Below are positions 8,648-16,546 of a stretch of DNA of 64,000 bases, one piece after another (positions within the stretch are counted from its first letter, which is position 1; every line of letters starts with the position of its first letter). The DNA comes from CAWCHZ01 sp963795555. GTDB taxonomy: Bacteria; Actinomycetota; Thermoleophilia; Solirubrobacterales; Solirubrobacteraceae. The stretch covers positions 1,736,001-1,800,000 of the forward strand of contig CAWCHZ010000002.1 in the NCBI GenBank assembly GCA_963795555.1. Direction: 5' to 3'. The notes below the pieces were generated by a model, which was not told the origin of the DNA, ran no database searches, and worked only from the letters and a program-made list of their open reading frames with translations. Both the position numbers and the translations under genes were made by a program.

Positions 8648-9181
8648 TCAGCCCCAGAGCAGCGGGTTGTGACGCTGCTTGGTGCGCTGCTCCTTGCCAT
8701 TCTCGGCCGCCAGCGCCTCGGCATGCTGCTCGGTGATCTCCAGCGAGCGCTCGAAGAAGGCGCCAACGACGTCGCGCTCCTGCTGGGTCAGCTCGGCGAC
8801 GAGCTCCTGCAGCTCCGTCATGCAGGGCTCGAGCCGATCGAGCAGCGCCCGCTGAGCGGCCGGCGTCGAACGCAGGATGATGCTGCGGCGGTCGATCGGA
8901 TGGCGCTCGCGCGTGATGTGCCCGGCGCGCTCCATCCTGTGCGTCAGCCCGGTCACGCCGCCGGACGTCAGGTTGAGGCGGTCGGCCAGCTGGCTTGCCG
9001 TCAGCCCGCCGTGCGCGAGCAGATGCTCGAGCGCCGCAGCCTCCATCTCACTCAACTGCAGCCGCCGGGCAAGCTGGATGCGCAGCTGCGCACCGGCCAG
9101 CTGCCGGCGACTCATCAGCTCACCGATGCGCTCGGGTCCGAATGTCGAGCGTCGGAGCCTCGATTCCGGCTGGTTGCTCAC
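8648..9181 (-). CDS. MarR family transcriptional regulator
   Basis: Dimeric winged-helix regulator of 177 residues. The DNA-binding helix-turn-helix is visible as LTASQLADRLNLTSGGVTGLTHRMERAGHI (about 60-90), followed by the wing residues RHPIDRRSIILRST. A final acidic helix EITEQHAEALAAENGKEQ extends the dimer region. The GTG start at 9181 was used. The ligand is unknown. The next gene upstream is a nitroreductase in the same direction after 187 bases, a plausible but unproven target. Confidence 0.88.
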   Translation of the reverse strand: MSNQPESRLRRSTFGPERIGELMSRRQLAGAQLRIQLARRLQLSEMEAAALEHLLAHGGLTASQLADRLNLTSGGVTGLTHRMERAGHITRERHPIDRRSIILRSTPAAQRALLDRLEPCMTELQELVAELTQQERDVVGAFFERSLEITEQHAEALAAENGKEQRTKQRHNPLLWG

Positions 9182-9368
9182 GAGACCATTCCCCCGTTCG
9201 ATTGACGCCAGGTCGACCCGTCAGCTGCCCGGCCTTCGCGGATGACGGTTAGCCGCGATACCGGACCGCGGATACGTTACTTCAGCGCGCCGGGGCATGC
9301 CGCAGTTGCGAGATGCAGCGGTGCAGCTTCGCGTCGGCATCAGGGCGATCGATCCCGATCACGTGAGG

Positions 9369-9878
9369 TCACTGCCAGCTGACGATCTCCTCGAGCGGGA
9401 GGCGATCCGCTCGCTCGATCCATTCCTCCGGTGACCTGGCGTCCGGGTGCTGCGCGCGCGCTCGCGCGGGGTAGCCGAACGACAGCAGGATCACCACGTG
9501 CTCGTCGTCGCCCAGCCTGAGCAGGTGGGCGAGCCCAGCGGCGTCGGCCACTCCGTTGGGACAGGAGCCGACCCCGTCATTCCAGGCGGCCAGCATCATG
9601 TTCTGCGCCGCGCGTCCGGCGTCCAACTCGCCGGCGCCCGCCGGAACGACGATCGCCACAGCCAGCGCGGCACCGATCACGTTGTCGGGCGCGTAGACGC
9701 AGCGCGCGGCGTCCTGCTTTGTCTCCTGCAGGACGATGAAGCGCCGTTGCTGGCGATTGCGTGAGCTGCCCGCCAGACGTCCGGCATCGAGGATCCGCCG
9801 CACCACATCCGGCGCGAGCAGCCGCTGGTCATAGGAGCGAATCTCACGCTTGCTCACCACGGCCAGGTAGGCATCCAC
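9369..9878 (-). CDS. Nitroreductase family protein (FMN-dependent)
   Basis: Flavin reductase-fold protein of 169 residues from GTG at 9878. FMN-phosphate contact region SKREIRSYDQRLL sits at the N-terminus, followed by AGRLAGSSRNRQQRRF and, near the C-terminus, LLSFGYPARARAQHPDARSPEEW, the G-Y/P motif common in the family. Upstream GTG codons at 9896 and 9944 are possible starts, but nitroreductases normally begin just before the (S)KREIRxY motif, so the short form is preferred. The substrate cannot be predicted; many relatives reduce quinones or dehydrogenate small cofactors. Confidence 0.8.
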   Translation of the reverse strand: MDAYLAVVSKREIRSYDQRLLAPDVVRRILDAGRLAGSSRNRQQRRFIVLQETKQDAARCVYAPDNVIGAALAVAIVVPAGAGELDAGRAAQNMMLAAWNDGVGSCPNGVADAAGLAHLLRLGDDEHVVILLSFGYPARARAQHPDARSPEEWIERADRLPLEEIVSWQ

Positions 9879-9978
9879 GCTGGACAGCGTAGCCACCCTG
9901 GCGTTCAAACCAAACTGGACGAATGGACGGCGGTGGCGGCCCACACCGGCTCAGCCGGCACCGCCGGCGGACCGATAT

Positions 9979-11166
9979 GTGTCAGGGATGATCACCAAAC
10001 GCAAGGACCGTGATCTGCTGGCGCGCGAGCTGTCCGAGGCTCGGCGACGCGTCGAGCAGCTGGAGCACGCGCGCATCATCGGAGCCGCGCAGGATCCCCT
10101 CACCAGGCTGTTCAACCACGCGGGGGCACTGGATCGCCTGGCGACCGAGCTGCGTCACGTCCGCCACCAGGGCAGGTCCCTGACCGCGGCGCTGATCGAC
10201 GTCGACGGCTTCACGACGATCAATGTCGCGCATGGCAGCGGGGCGGGAAACGAGGCGCTGCTGGCCGTGACGCGAGCGCTGGAGCGCTGCACCCACGGCC
10301 GCGACGTGCTCGGTCGGCTGGGCAGCGATGAGTTCGTGGCAATCCTGCCCGACACCAACATCGCGGGCGCGGTGCGCTGCTGCGAGCGCGTGCTGCTCGA
10401 GCTGGAGGCCACCTCGACCGCGGTCCTGGCCTCCGTGTCGGTGTCGATCGGGCTGGCTGCCTTCGAACGCGGGCAGCGTCCCGAGCAGCTGCTTGGCAGC
10501 GCGCGCGAGGCCCTGCTCAGGGCCCGCGCCGCGGGCGGCGGACGAATCGAGGTCGCCTGCGAGCAGCCGCCCGCCGGCGACGGCGCGCAACGGGAGGCCG
10601 TCGCGGGCCTGGCGGTGGCGCTGTCTGAGCGCGACCGCTACACCGGCGAGCACTCCGAGACAGTCGTGGAGATGGCGGCTACGGTCGCGAGTCGGCTCGC
10701 GCTGCCCGCCGATGAGATCGAGCGGGTCCGCGCCGCGGCGTTGCTGCACGACATCGGCAAGGTTGCGATACCGGACGACATCCTCCACAAAGACGGCCCG
10801 CTCGATGATGACCAGTGGCTGCTGATGCGCGAGCATCCCGTGATCGGCGAGCGAATCCTGCGCGCGATCCCCGGGCTGGGCGGGGTCGCACGGATCGTCC
10901 GCCACGAGCACGAGCGCTGGGACGGCGGCGGCTATCCGGACGGACTCGCCGGCAGCGACATCCCGATCGGCAGCCGCATCATCCTTGCCTGCGACGCCTA
11001 CCACGCGATGACATCTGATCGCCCCTATCGCAAGGCGCAGTCGCACGCCGAGGCGATCGAGGAGCTGTCGCGGGGGGCCGGCGTGCAGTTCGACCCGGAG
11101 GTCGTGGGCGTGCTGATCGGCTATCTCTACGGGCTGCGCCAGAGCGGCGTCCGGCACGCCGCCTAG
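9979..11166 (+). CDS. GGDEF and HD-GYP domain protein (c-di-GMP metabolism)
   Basis: Cytosolic signalling protein of 395 residues. Residues about 35-185 form a GGDEF domain whose signature reads LGSDEF rather than GGDEF, and the inhibitory RxxD site is replaced by HGRD. Residues about 205-385 form an HD-GYP phosphodiesterase domain with LLHDIGK, RHEHERWDGGGYPDGLAG and the DAYHAMTSDRPYR signature. The HD and GYP motifs are complete, so it probably degrades cyclic di-GMP, with the GGDEF half weak or regulatory. A short coiled-coil N-terminus (ELSEARRRVEQLEHA) precedes both. GTG 9979 or ATG 9988 may start it. Confidence 0.9.
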   Translation: MSGMITKRKDRDLLARELSEARRRVEQLEHARIIGAAQDPLTRLFNHAGALDRLATELRHVRHQGRSLTAALIDVDGFTTINVAHGSGAGNEALLAVTRALERCTHGRDVLGRLGSDEFVAILPDTNIAGAVRCCERVLLELEATSTAVLASVSVSIGLAAFERGQRPEQLLGSAREALLRARAAGGGRIEVACEQPPAGDGAQREAVAGLAVALSERDRYTGEHSETVVEMAATVASRLALPADEIERVRAAALLHDIGKVAIPDDILHKDGPLDDDQWLLMREHPVIGERILRAIPGLGGVARIVRHEHERWDGGGYPDGLAGSDIPIGSRIILACDAYHAMTSDRPYRKAQSHAEAIEELSRGAGVQFDPEVVGVLIGYLYGLRQSGVRHAA

Positions 11167-11192
11167 CCGGACGGCCTCGCGCCTGGTCCGGC
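11166..11192. terminator. Possible bidirectional terminator hairpin
   Basis: A 7-bp inverted repeat GCCGGAC ... GTCCGGC with a 13-base loop lies between the convergent GGDEF/HD-GYP gene and the minus-strand gene. There is no clear T-run, so the call rests on position and stem only. Confidence 0.35.
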
Positions 11193-11199
11193 GTCCCGC

Positions 11200-12102
11200 C
11201 TAGCCGGGTGGCTCTCGCGCCGCCTCCAACGCCCCAACCTCGGGGATCTCCAGCTCGATGCCGAAGTCCCACAGCTCGAGCGTCACCCAGAGGGTCGGCT
11301 CCTCGGGGGCCACGGCGGCAAATGGCGCGCAGGCCAGGCGACGCACGCGCCCCTGCTGATCCAGCCACAGCTCGGCGGGAACGCGCTCCGGCCGCTCGGC
11401 CCGGGCGCGCCGGCGCCAGAAGCGACGTTCGCCGGCGCGAGCATCTCCGCGCTGCTGCGCAGCGGTCGGCGGGCGACCACCGCGGCCAGGGATTCGATCG
11501 CGCTCGCGACGATCGCGCTCGCGACGATCGCGCTCGTGACCCGGCACCACCAATCCCTGTGGGGATTGGCGATCGGCGGTCGCAAGGTCGATCGCCAGGC
11601 GCAGCCGCTCGGCGGCGGCATCCCTTACGGTGTCCGTCCCAACCACGACCGCGTCGTCGGCGCCCGCCAGCGCATCGAGCAGCCAGAGCGGGTGGTCCGG
11701 CGCAAGCGGTCCGTCGAGCGGTCGATGCTCATCCCACCAGCCGTCCTCGACGCGCACCCGGCGGTTTGCCCCTTCGTAGAGCACCTCCTCCTGGACAGTC
11801 ACCAGCTGGCGCAGGAACTGCAGCGTCCGGGCGTCGGAGGGCGGATCGGCGCCCCCCTGCTCGACGGCGCGCTCGGGGACCAGCCGCTCGCGGACGAGCG
11901 CACGGCGCCGAACGAGATCCACGACGCCCTGGCCGCGCTCGTCGCTCGCATCGTGGTCGAGCTCACCGACGCGCGATGCCAGCAGCAGGCGTGCGCTGCC
12001 GGCCGCGACCGTTTGGGCGCGCGCGGCCGCCACTCGAGCGGCCGCCTCCGGGCGGCGGCGAGCGCTGGCAGCTGCGGCGTCGGTGCGGGCGTCGTGATGC
12101 AT
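11200..12102 (-). CDS. Conserved actinobacterial protein of unknown function (LprG/LolA-like region)
   Basis: 300-residue protein, function not known. The middle (about 95-175) resembles a family common in actinobacteria, with the pattern RVEDGWWDEHRP, HPLWLLDALAG, GTDTVR and LRLAIDLA, then VPAELWLDQQGRVRRL. This layout recalls LolA/LprG-like beta-barrel halves, but no lipobox or signal peptide is visible. A low-complexity arginine insert (DRRERDRRERDR) encoded by three 15-bp repeats interrupts it between residues about 190 and 205. The N-terminal 60 residues are Ala/Arg-rich and may be mis-started. It converges with the GGDEF/HD-GYP gene. Confidence 0.6.
   Translation of the reverse strand: MHHDARTDAAAASARRRPEAAARVAAARAQTVAAGSARLLLASRVGELDHDASDERGQGVVDLVRRRALVRERLVPERAVEQGGADPPSDARTLQFLRQLVTVQEEVLYEGANRRVRVEDGWWDEHRPLDGPLAPDHPLWLLDALAGADDAVVVGTDTVRDAAAERLRLAIDLATADRQSPQGLVVPGHERDRRERDRRERDRIPGRGGRPPTAAQQRGDARAGERRFWRRRARAERPERVPAELWLDQQGRVRRLACAPFAAVAPEEPTLWVTLELWDFGIELEIPEVGALEAAREPPG
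11496..11540. repeat. 15-bp tandem repeat, 3 copies
   Basis: Three copies of gatcgcgctcgcgac at 11496, 11511 and 11526, the last with one change. They are in frame in the minus-strand gene, where they encode the RRERD repeat. Confidence 0.9.
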
Positions 12103-12192
12103 GCGGGAGCGGCGATACGGGGCGGCGCGTTGTGTCAGATCATCACAGCTCCGCTAGACGGGATGCCGGCCGGTGCGCCGCCCGTCGCGCGC

Positions 12193-13797
12193 TCAGCGCA
12201 GGCGAACGCCGGTGACGGCGGCCGCGTCGTCGACCGGAGCGTAGATGTCCCAGTCGCCGGAGGCGATGCGGCGCCAGCCAGGCGGCGGCGTCCAGCGCTG
12301 CCGATCGGTCAGGTTGACCTGCTGGAGCGCGGTCCAGGTCGCCTGCGAGGGCTCGACGACGAGCCTCGTCGTCGGCTCGAAGTCACCCGTGACCGCGTTG
12401 AAGGGCACGCGCAGCAGCCAGGCGAGCTCGGAATTGTCGACCGCGCCGAGCATCGCGACGCTGTGGCGCGGCGCGCCGGCGACGTCGATCAGGGCACGCG
12501 ACCGGATGACCGTGTGAGACAGCGTACGGCCGGTCAGATGTGATGTGCGCACCGCCTGGAAGCCGTCGCGCTGGTCGCGCAGCGCTGGCCCGGCGACGAG
12601 CGCCGCGGTGATGACGGCCCCAGCCACGCCCAGCGTCAGCGCCTCGCGCCGTGCATGCGGCCAGCGCCGACTCACCACGCGCCCGGGCAGCGCGGCGCCG
12701 GCGGCAGCCAGCACGCAGAGCAGCGGTGTGAGCACAGAGAAGTGCCGGCTCGGAACATTGAAGCTCGAGGCGGCGAGCGCCGCGATCGTCAGCGCGCTGA
12801 CAACGAGCGCTCCGAGCGTCAGGAGCGCTCGACCGCGCGGCGCCAGCCAGGCGATCGCCACCACGCCCAGAGCGCAGGCGACCAGCGGCGCCGATACGAG
12901 CGCGTAGCGGAGCGACTGCCAGAGCCCGCTGACGGAGTCGCTGCCCGTGCTCTCCACAAACGGGGGACGGGTGTAGTGAAACGAGTAGAGCGGATCGCCG
13001 AACAGCGACCACTCGAGCCCCAGCCAGACCGCGACGGGGGCCAGCGAGAGAGCCAGGATCGGCAGCCAGCGTCGGGCCTGGCGCGGATGCCCCGCACGCC
13101 ACCAGCTCAGCGCGCCGTAGGCGAGCAGGAAAGCCCAGCCCTCGGGGCGTACCAGCGCCGCGGCGATCAGCAGCGCCCATGCTCCGCGCGGGCGTCCCTC
13201 CAGCTCCAACACGAGCCCCCACAGCACCAGCGTGGCGAAGGGCAGGTTGATGTAGGCGACGTCGGCGATCACCGCCAGCAGCGGGCTGGCGAGCACCAGC
13301 GCAGCCGCCAACAGCGGCACGGGTTGAGCGAATCCCAGCGCGGCGAGGATTCGCCAAGCGGCGGCGGCCAGCAGCACCAGCCCGGCGAGCGTCAGCAGCA
13401 GGGTCACGGTTGGCGCGGCGTCGCCGAGCAGCGACAACAGCGATCCGGCGAGGATCGGCAGCGGGTGGAAGGTCCGATGCTCGAGCACCGGCAGATAGCC
13501 GTGGCGCAGATCGCGACCCCAGTCGAGAAAGCCATAGGTGTCGTCGGTCACCACGCCCGGATGGATCGCGTAGAGGGCCAGGGCGCCAAGCGCAGCCAGC
13601 AGCGCGAGGCTCAGCGACCGCGACCACGGCGGCCGGCGCTGCGTCAGCACGCGGGCAACGGCGGTCAGGCGGTCGCGTGAGCGCTGCGCCGGGGCCAGCG
13701 CGGGCGCCAGCGGGGGCTGCGCGCGCGGCGCGGCGTGCGCGCCTGGCAAGCCATCTGTGGCGGGCACCGGCGAGCGCATCCCGAGCAGGATACGCAA
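12193..13797 (-). CDS. GT-C fold membrane glycosyltransferase
   Basis: Polytopic membrane protein of 534 residues with about ten hydrophobic segments. The first external loop has VTDDTYGFLDWGRDLRHG, the acidic DD loop that in GT-C enzymes binds the polyprenyl-phosphate sugar donor, followed by EHRTFHPLPIL. A soluble C-terminal domain of about 110 residues ends the protein. Acceptor and sugar are unknown. It is the last gene of a minus-strand group with the LuxC-like and adenylating genes and starts 61 bases after the LuxC-like stop. Confidence 0.75.
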   Translation of the reverse strand: MRILLGMRSPVPATDGLPGAHAAPRAQPPLAPALAPAQRSRDRLTAVARVLTQRRPPWSRSLSLALLAALGALALYAIHPGVVTDDTYGFLDWGRDLRHGYLPVLEHRTFHPLPILAGSLLSLLGDAAPTVTLLLTLAGLVLLAAAAWRILAALGFAQPVPLLAAALVLASPLLAVIADVAYINLPFATLVLWGLVLELEGRPRGAWALLIAAALVRPEGWAFLLAYGALSWWRAGHPRQARRWLPILALSLAPVAVWLGLEWSLFGDPLYSFHYTRPPFVESTGSDSVSGLWQSLRYALVSAPLVACALGVVAIAWLAPRGRALLTLGALVVSALTIAALAASSFNVPSRHFSVLTPLLCVLAAAGAALPGRVVSRRWPHARREALTLGVAGAVITAALVAGPALRDQRDGFQAVRTSHLTGRTLSHTVIRSRALIDVAGAPRHSVAMLGAVDNSELAWLLRVPFNAVTGDFEPTTRLVVEPSQATWTALQQVNLTDRQRWTPPPGWRRIASGDWDIYAPVDDAAAVTGVRLR

Positions 13798-13858
13798 GGA
13801 TGCCGGCGCGCCAAGCAGCAGCTGATCGAGGCCAACCGGGGCCGCCGAGCGGGCGCGA

Positions 13859-15277
13859 TCAGCGGACGCTACTGGCTGCGCGGTCGCAGATCACCGTCTT
13901 GGTGCGCATCAGGAACTCGGCCAGATAGCCGTCGTGGGGAAGCCCGGGCGCAGACCAGTGGGTTGGGTGCGCGCCGATGTGGACGTTGGCGATCGTCGGC
14001 TCGGCCACGATCGCGTCGATCAGCTGCGCGTCCGCGCCCATCACCGTGAGCGCGAGGGCGTCGCGCAGCGGCGCGACACCGTCGGACGGCGACCACCGGG
14101 CCACCCAGACGCAGGGGAAGGGCAGCTCGAGCGCGAGCTGCCCAGCTGCGCGGTCGCGCAGCTCGAACACCGCGGGTCGCAGGACGGCAGCGCCGTCGGC
14201 GAGCTCATCGACGATGCCGCCGCCGCCGAGATGCGCGACCGCCGCGCCCGCGCGATCGAGCAGGAAGCGCTCCAGCGCTCGCGCACGCTCGAGCGGTGCG
14301 ACGGGCAGGACCGCGTCCTCGTCGCATGGCGGGAGACTTGGCAGCGCCGCGAGGCGCTCGGCCAGCGCGACGGCCAGCGGCGCCGGGTCGCCGGCGACCA
14401 GCACCGCGCTGGCGTTGACGCACGCCATGCCGCCGTCGTGGCAGATCGACGCTACGATCGTGTCCAGGCGCTGCTCCCAGGCCCCATCGGCCACGAGGAT
14501 CCTCGACCTGCCCGGTCCCTGGACCAGCACGCGGGCGTCGCCCCGGTGGCTGCGCACCACGTCCTCGCCGCCGTAGACGAGCGCCAGGTCGGCGCCGGCG
14601 ACCAGCTCCCCCGCCAGCTCGGGCTCACACGGCAGCAGCATCAGCTGGTCATCGGCAAAGCCGGCCTGACGCAGCGCAACGACGAGCCGGTACGGCGTCA
14701 GCGGATCTCGTCGCGATGGCCGCACGACGACGCGAAAGCCCAACGCCAACGCCTCCAGCCAAGCCGTGTGCAGCGCCGGGTGATTGCCGGCAGCGTGAAC
14801 GGCCAGCACGTCACCGCGGCGCGTCCAGACGGCGTGGCCAGCTGCGACCAGCGGATCGCGCCAGTCCAGCGCCGCGCCGACCGGCCGCGCGCGGCGTGGC
14901 GCGGCCTGGACCTCGCTGGCGGCGCGGCTGATCGTGCCGCTGGCCGCGCGCACGGCAGCCAGCGGCATACCGGTGACCGCGCTGACCAGCCGCTCGTGCT
15001 GGTCCAGCGTGAGGCCGTCGATCGAGCCCTCGACGAACGCTCGGCCGGCATCCGCGATGGTGGTGGTGGCGCGCTGGCCCGCCAGCGGGGGCCCGCCGCG
15101 CCGCAGCGCGGCGAGGCTGCGGTGGATCAGCAGCGACGGGACCAAGCTCAGCCGCGCCACCGGCGTTCCGGCGACATCGCAGACGGTGAGCTGCCGCCGT
15201 GCGCGGAGGGGAGCACCGAGCCCGAGCACGTCGAGCTCGATCAGCGAGGCCCGCGTGTCCGGCGCACTCGTGGTCAT
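13859..15277 (-). CDS. LuxC/EhpG-like acyl reductase (aldehyde dehydrogenase superfamily)
   Basis: NAD(P)H-dependent reductase that converts an activated acyl group to an aldehyde. 472 residues. The Rossmann part has AAGNHPALHTAWLEALALGF followed by VVRPSRRDPLTPYRL (about 165-200), and the catalytic cysteine sits in GMACVNASAV near residue 290. These match the acyl-CoA reductase (LuxC) branch rather than ordinary aldehyde dehydrogenases. It follows the adenylating gene by 7 bases, so the two are surely co-transcribed and probably hand over one substrate, as LuxE/LuxC or EhpF/EhpG do. The natural acid substrate is unknown. Confidence 0.8.
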   Translation of the reverse strand: MTTSAPDTRASLIELDVLGLGAPLRARRQLTVCDVAGTPVARLSLVPSLLIHRSLAALRRGGPPLAGQRATTTIADAGRAFVEGSIDGLTLDQHERLVSAVTGMPLAAVRAASGTISRAASEVQAAPRRARPVGAALDWRDPLVAAGHAVWTRRGDVLAVHAAGNHPALHTAWLEALALGFRVVVRPSRRDPLTPYRLVVALRQAGFADDQLMLLPCEPELAGELVAGADLALVYGGEDVVRSHRGDARVLVQGPGRSRILVADGAWEQRLDTIVASICHDGGMACVNASAVLVAGDPAPLAVALAERLAALPSLPPCDEDAVLPVAPLERARALERFLLDRAGAAVAHLGGGGIVDELADGAAVLRPAVFELRDRAAGQLALELPFPCVWVARWSPSDGVAPLRDALALTVMGADAQLIDAIVAEPTIANVHIGAHPTHWSAPGLPHDGYLAEFLMRTKTVICDRAASSVR

Positions 15278-15284
15278 CGTGGCT

Positions 15285-16400
15285 TCAGTAGACGCCCTCG
15301 ATCACGACACGATCGCCAAGGGCGGGTAACGGGGCAACGTCGGCGACCGAGTCTCCGACCGGCGCGTGCGCGTCGCTCCGTGCGGGCGGCGCGACGCGCA
15401 CGGCGGTGTCGCGCTCGAGGTTGTTGGGCAGCAGCATTCCCTTGCTGACGAGGTTCATCAGCACCTGGCCGCGCTCGCCGTAGGCCACGTCGGCGCCGCT
15501 GTCGGAGTCGACGACGGAGAAGGTCACGTAGGGGGAGAAGGGATCGAACGTGCACGGGTCCTCGTCGCCGAGCCCGCTGCGCTCGATCGCCGGAACGAGC
15601 ACCATCGTGCCTCCATAGCCGCCGCTCAGCTCGACATTTGGGAAGACCTCGCCGCGCAGCAGCTGGCGCGTGTCGGGATCCATCTGCGCCCCGCCCCAGT
15701 TGATCAGCCGCACCTTGTCGTTGACCAGCTCGACCAGGCGCTCGCGGCGCGCGAGGCGAACGAGCAGCGGCGGGGTGATCTCCAGCACGCCGATGTCCTG
15801 GGTCTCGAGCACGAGCGCCGCCTGATCGATCAGGTGCTCCGCGTAGCGCTCGACCTCATCGTGGCGACCCTCCGCGCTGCAGCGGCGCACCCAACGCGGA
15901 TCCATGTCGATCGTGAACGGGATGCCGCCGCGCCGCAGCGCCTGGGCGCGGGTGATCAGGCCATACAGGTGCGGGCCGCTGGGAACCACGGTCAGCCAGT
16001 TGACGCCGCGCGGATGCCCACGCTCGTCACGACAGCGCATGTACCAGCGCAGCCAGCGCTCGAGGAAGTCGGCCAACAGAACGACGCGCTTGGGCTGCCC
16101 GGTCGTGCCGCCACTCTCGAAGACGCCGATCACGTCAGCGTCCGGGCCGTAGCCACGCGGGATCAGATCCTCGACGCGAACGTCGCGCAGCTCGTCGGCG
16201 ACATTGGGGAAGAGACGCAGGTCAGCGAACGTGCCAACGTCGCGGCGCGGATCGAACTCCAGCGTGCGCGCACGCTCGAGCCAGAAGCGCGAGCCTGTCG
16301 CCGGGCTGAAGTGCCAGCTCATCGCCGCGGCGATCAGCGCATCGACATCCGGCAGCTCGTCGACCGGACAGTCGAGAATCAAGTTTGAATCGCCTGACAC
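15285..16400 (-). CDS. Adenylate-forming enzyme, EhpF/LuxE/PaaK-like
   Basis: ANL-superfamily carboxylate-activating enzyme. The ATP phosphate loop reads FESGGTTGQPKRVVLL near residue 100; GYGGTMVLVPA near 255 is the adenine-binding motif, and NLERDTAVRV near 335 carries the hinge Arg-Asp. At 371 residues it is shorter than typical ANL enzymes and appears to lack most of the small C-terminal domain with the catalytic lysine. GTG at 16400 follows AGGAGG directly (spacing only 3 bases), and ATG at 16424 is the alternative. It is coupled to the LuxC-like reductase, suggesting acid activation followed by reduction to aldehyde. Confidence 0.75.
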   Translation of the reverse strand: MSGDSNLILDCPVDELPDVDALIAAAMSWHFSPATGSRFWLERARTLEFDPRRDVGTFADLRLFPNVADELRDVRVEDLIPRGYGPDADVIGVFESGGTTGQPKRVVLLADFLERWLRWYMRCRDERGHPRGVNWLTVVPSGPHLYGLITRAQALRRGGIPFTIDMDPRWVRRCSAEGRHDEVERYAEHLIDQAALVLETQDIGVLEITPPLLVRLARRERLVELVNDKVRLINWGGAQMDPDTRQLLRGEVFPNVELSGGYGGTMVLVPAIERSGLGDEDPCTFDPFSPYVTFSVVDSDSGADVAYGERGQVLMNLVSKGMLLPNNLERDTAVRVAPPARSDAHAPVGDSVADVAPLPALGDRVVIEGVY

Positions 16401-16546
16401 GCGCCTCCTCGCTCGCGGCAGCATCCTCGGTCCCCTGTGGCGGCGATCCTCGGCTGCAAGCGACTTGCCGCGCCGGACGCAAAGCGGCCTGTGGCGCTGG
16501 ATGCAAGCGACTAGCGGCGCTGGACCGCCGCATCAATATAGGGCAT

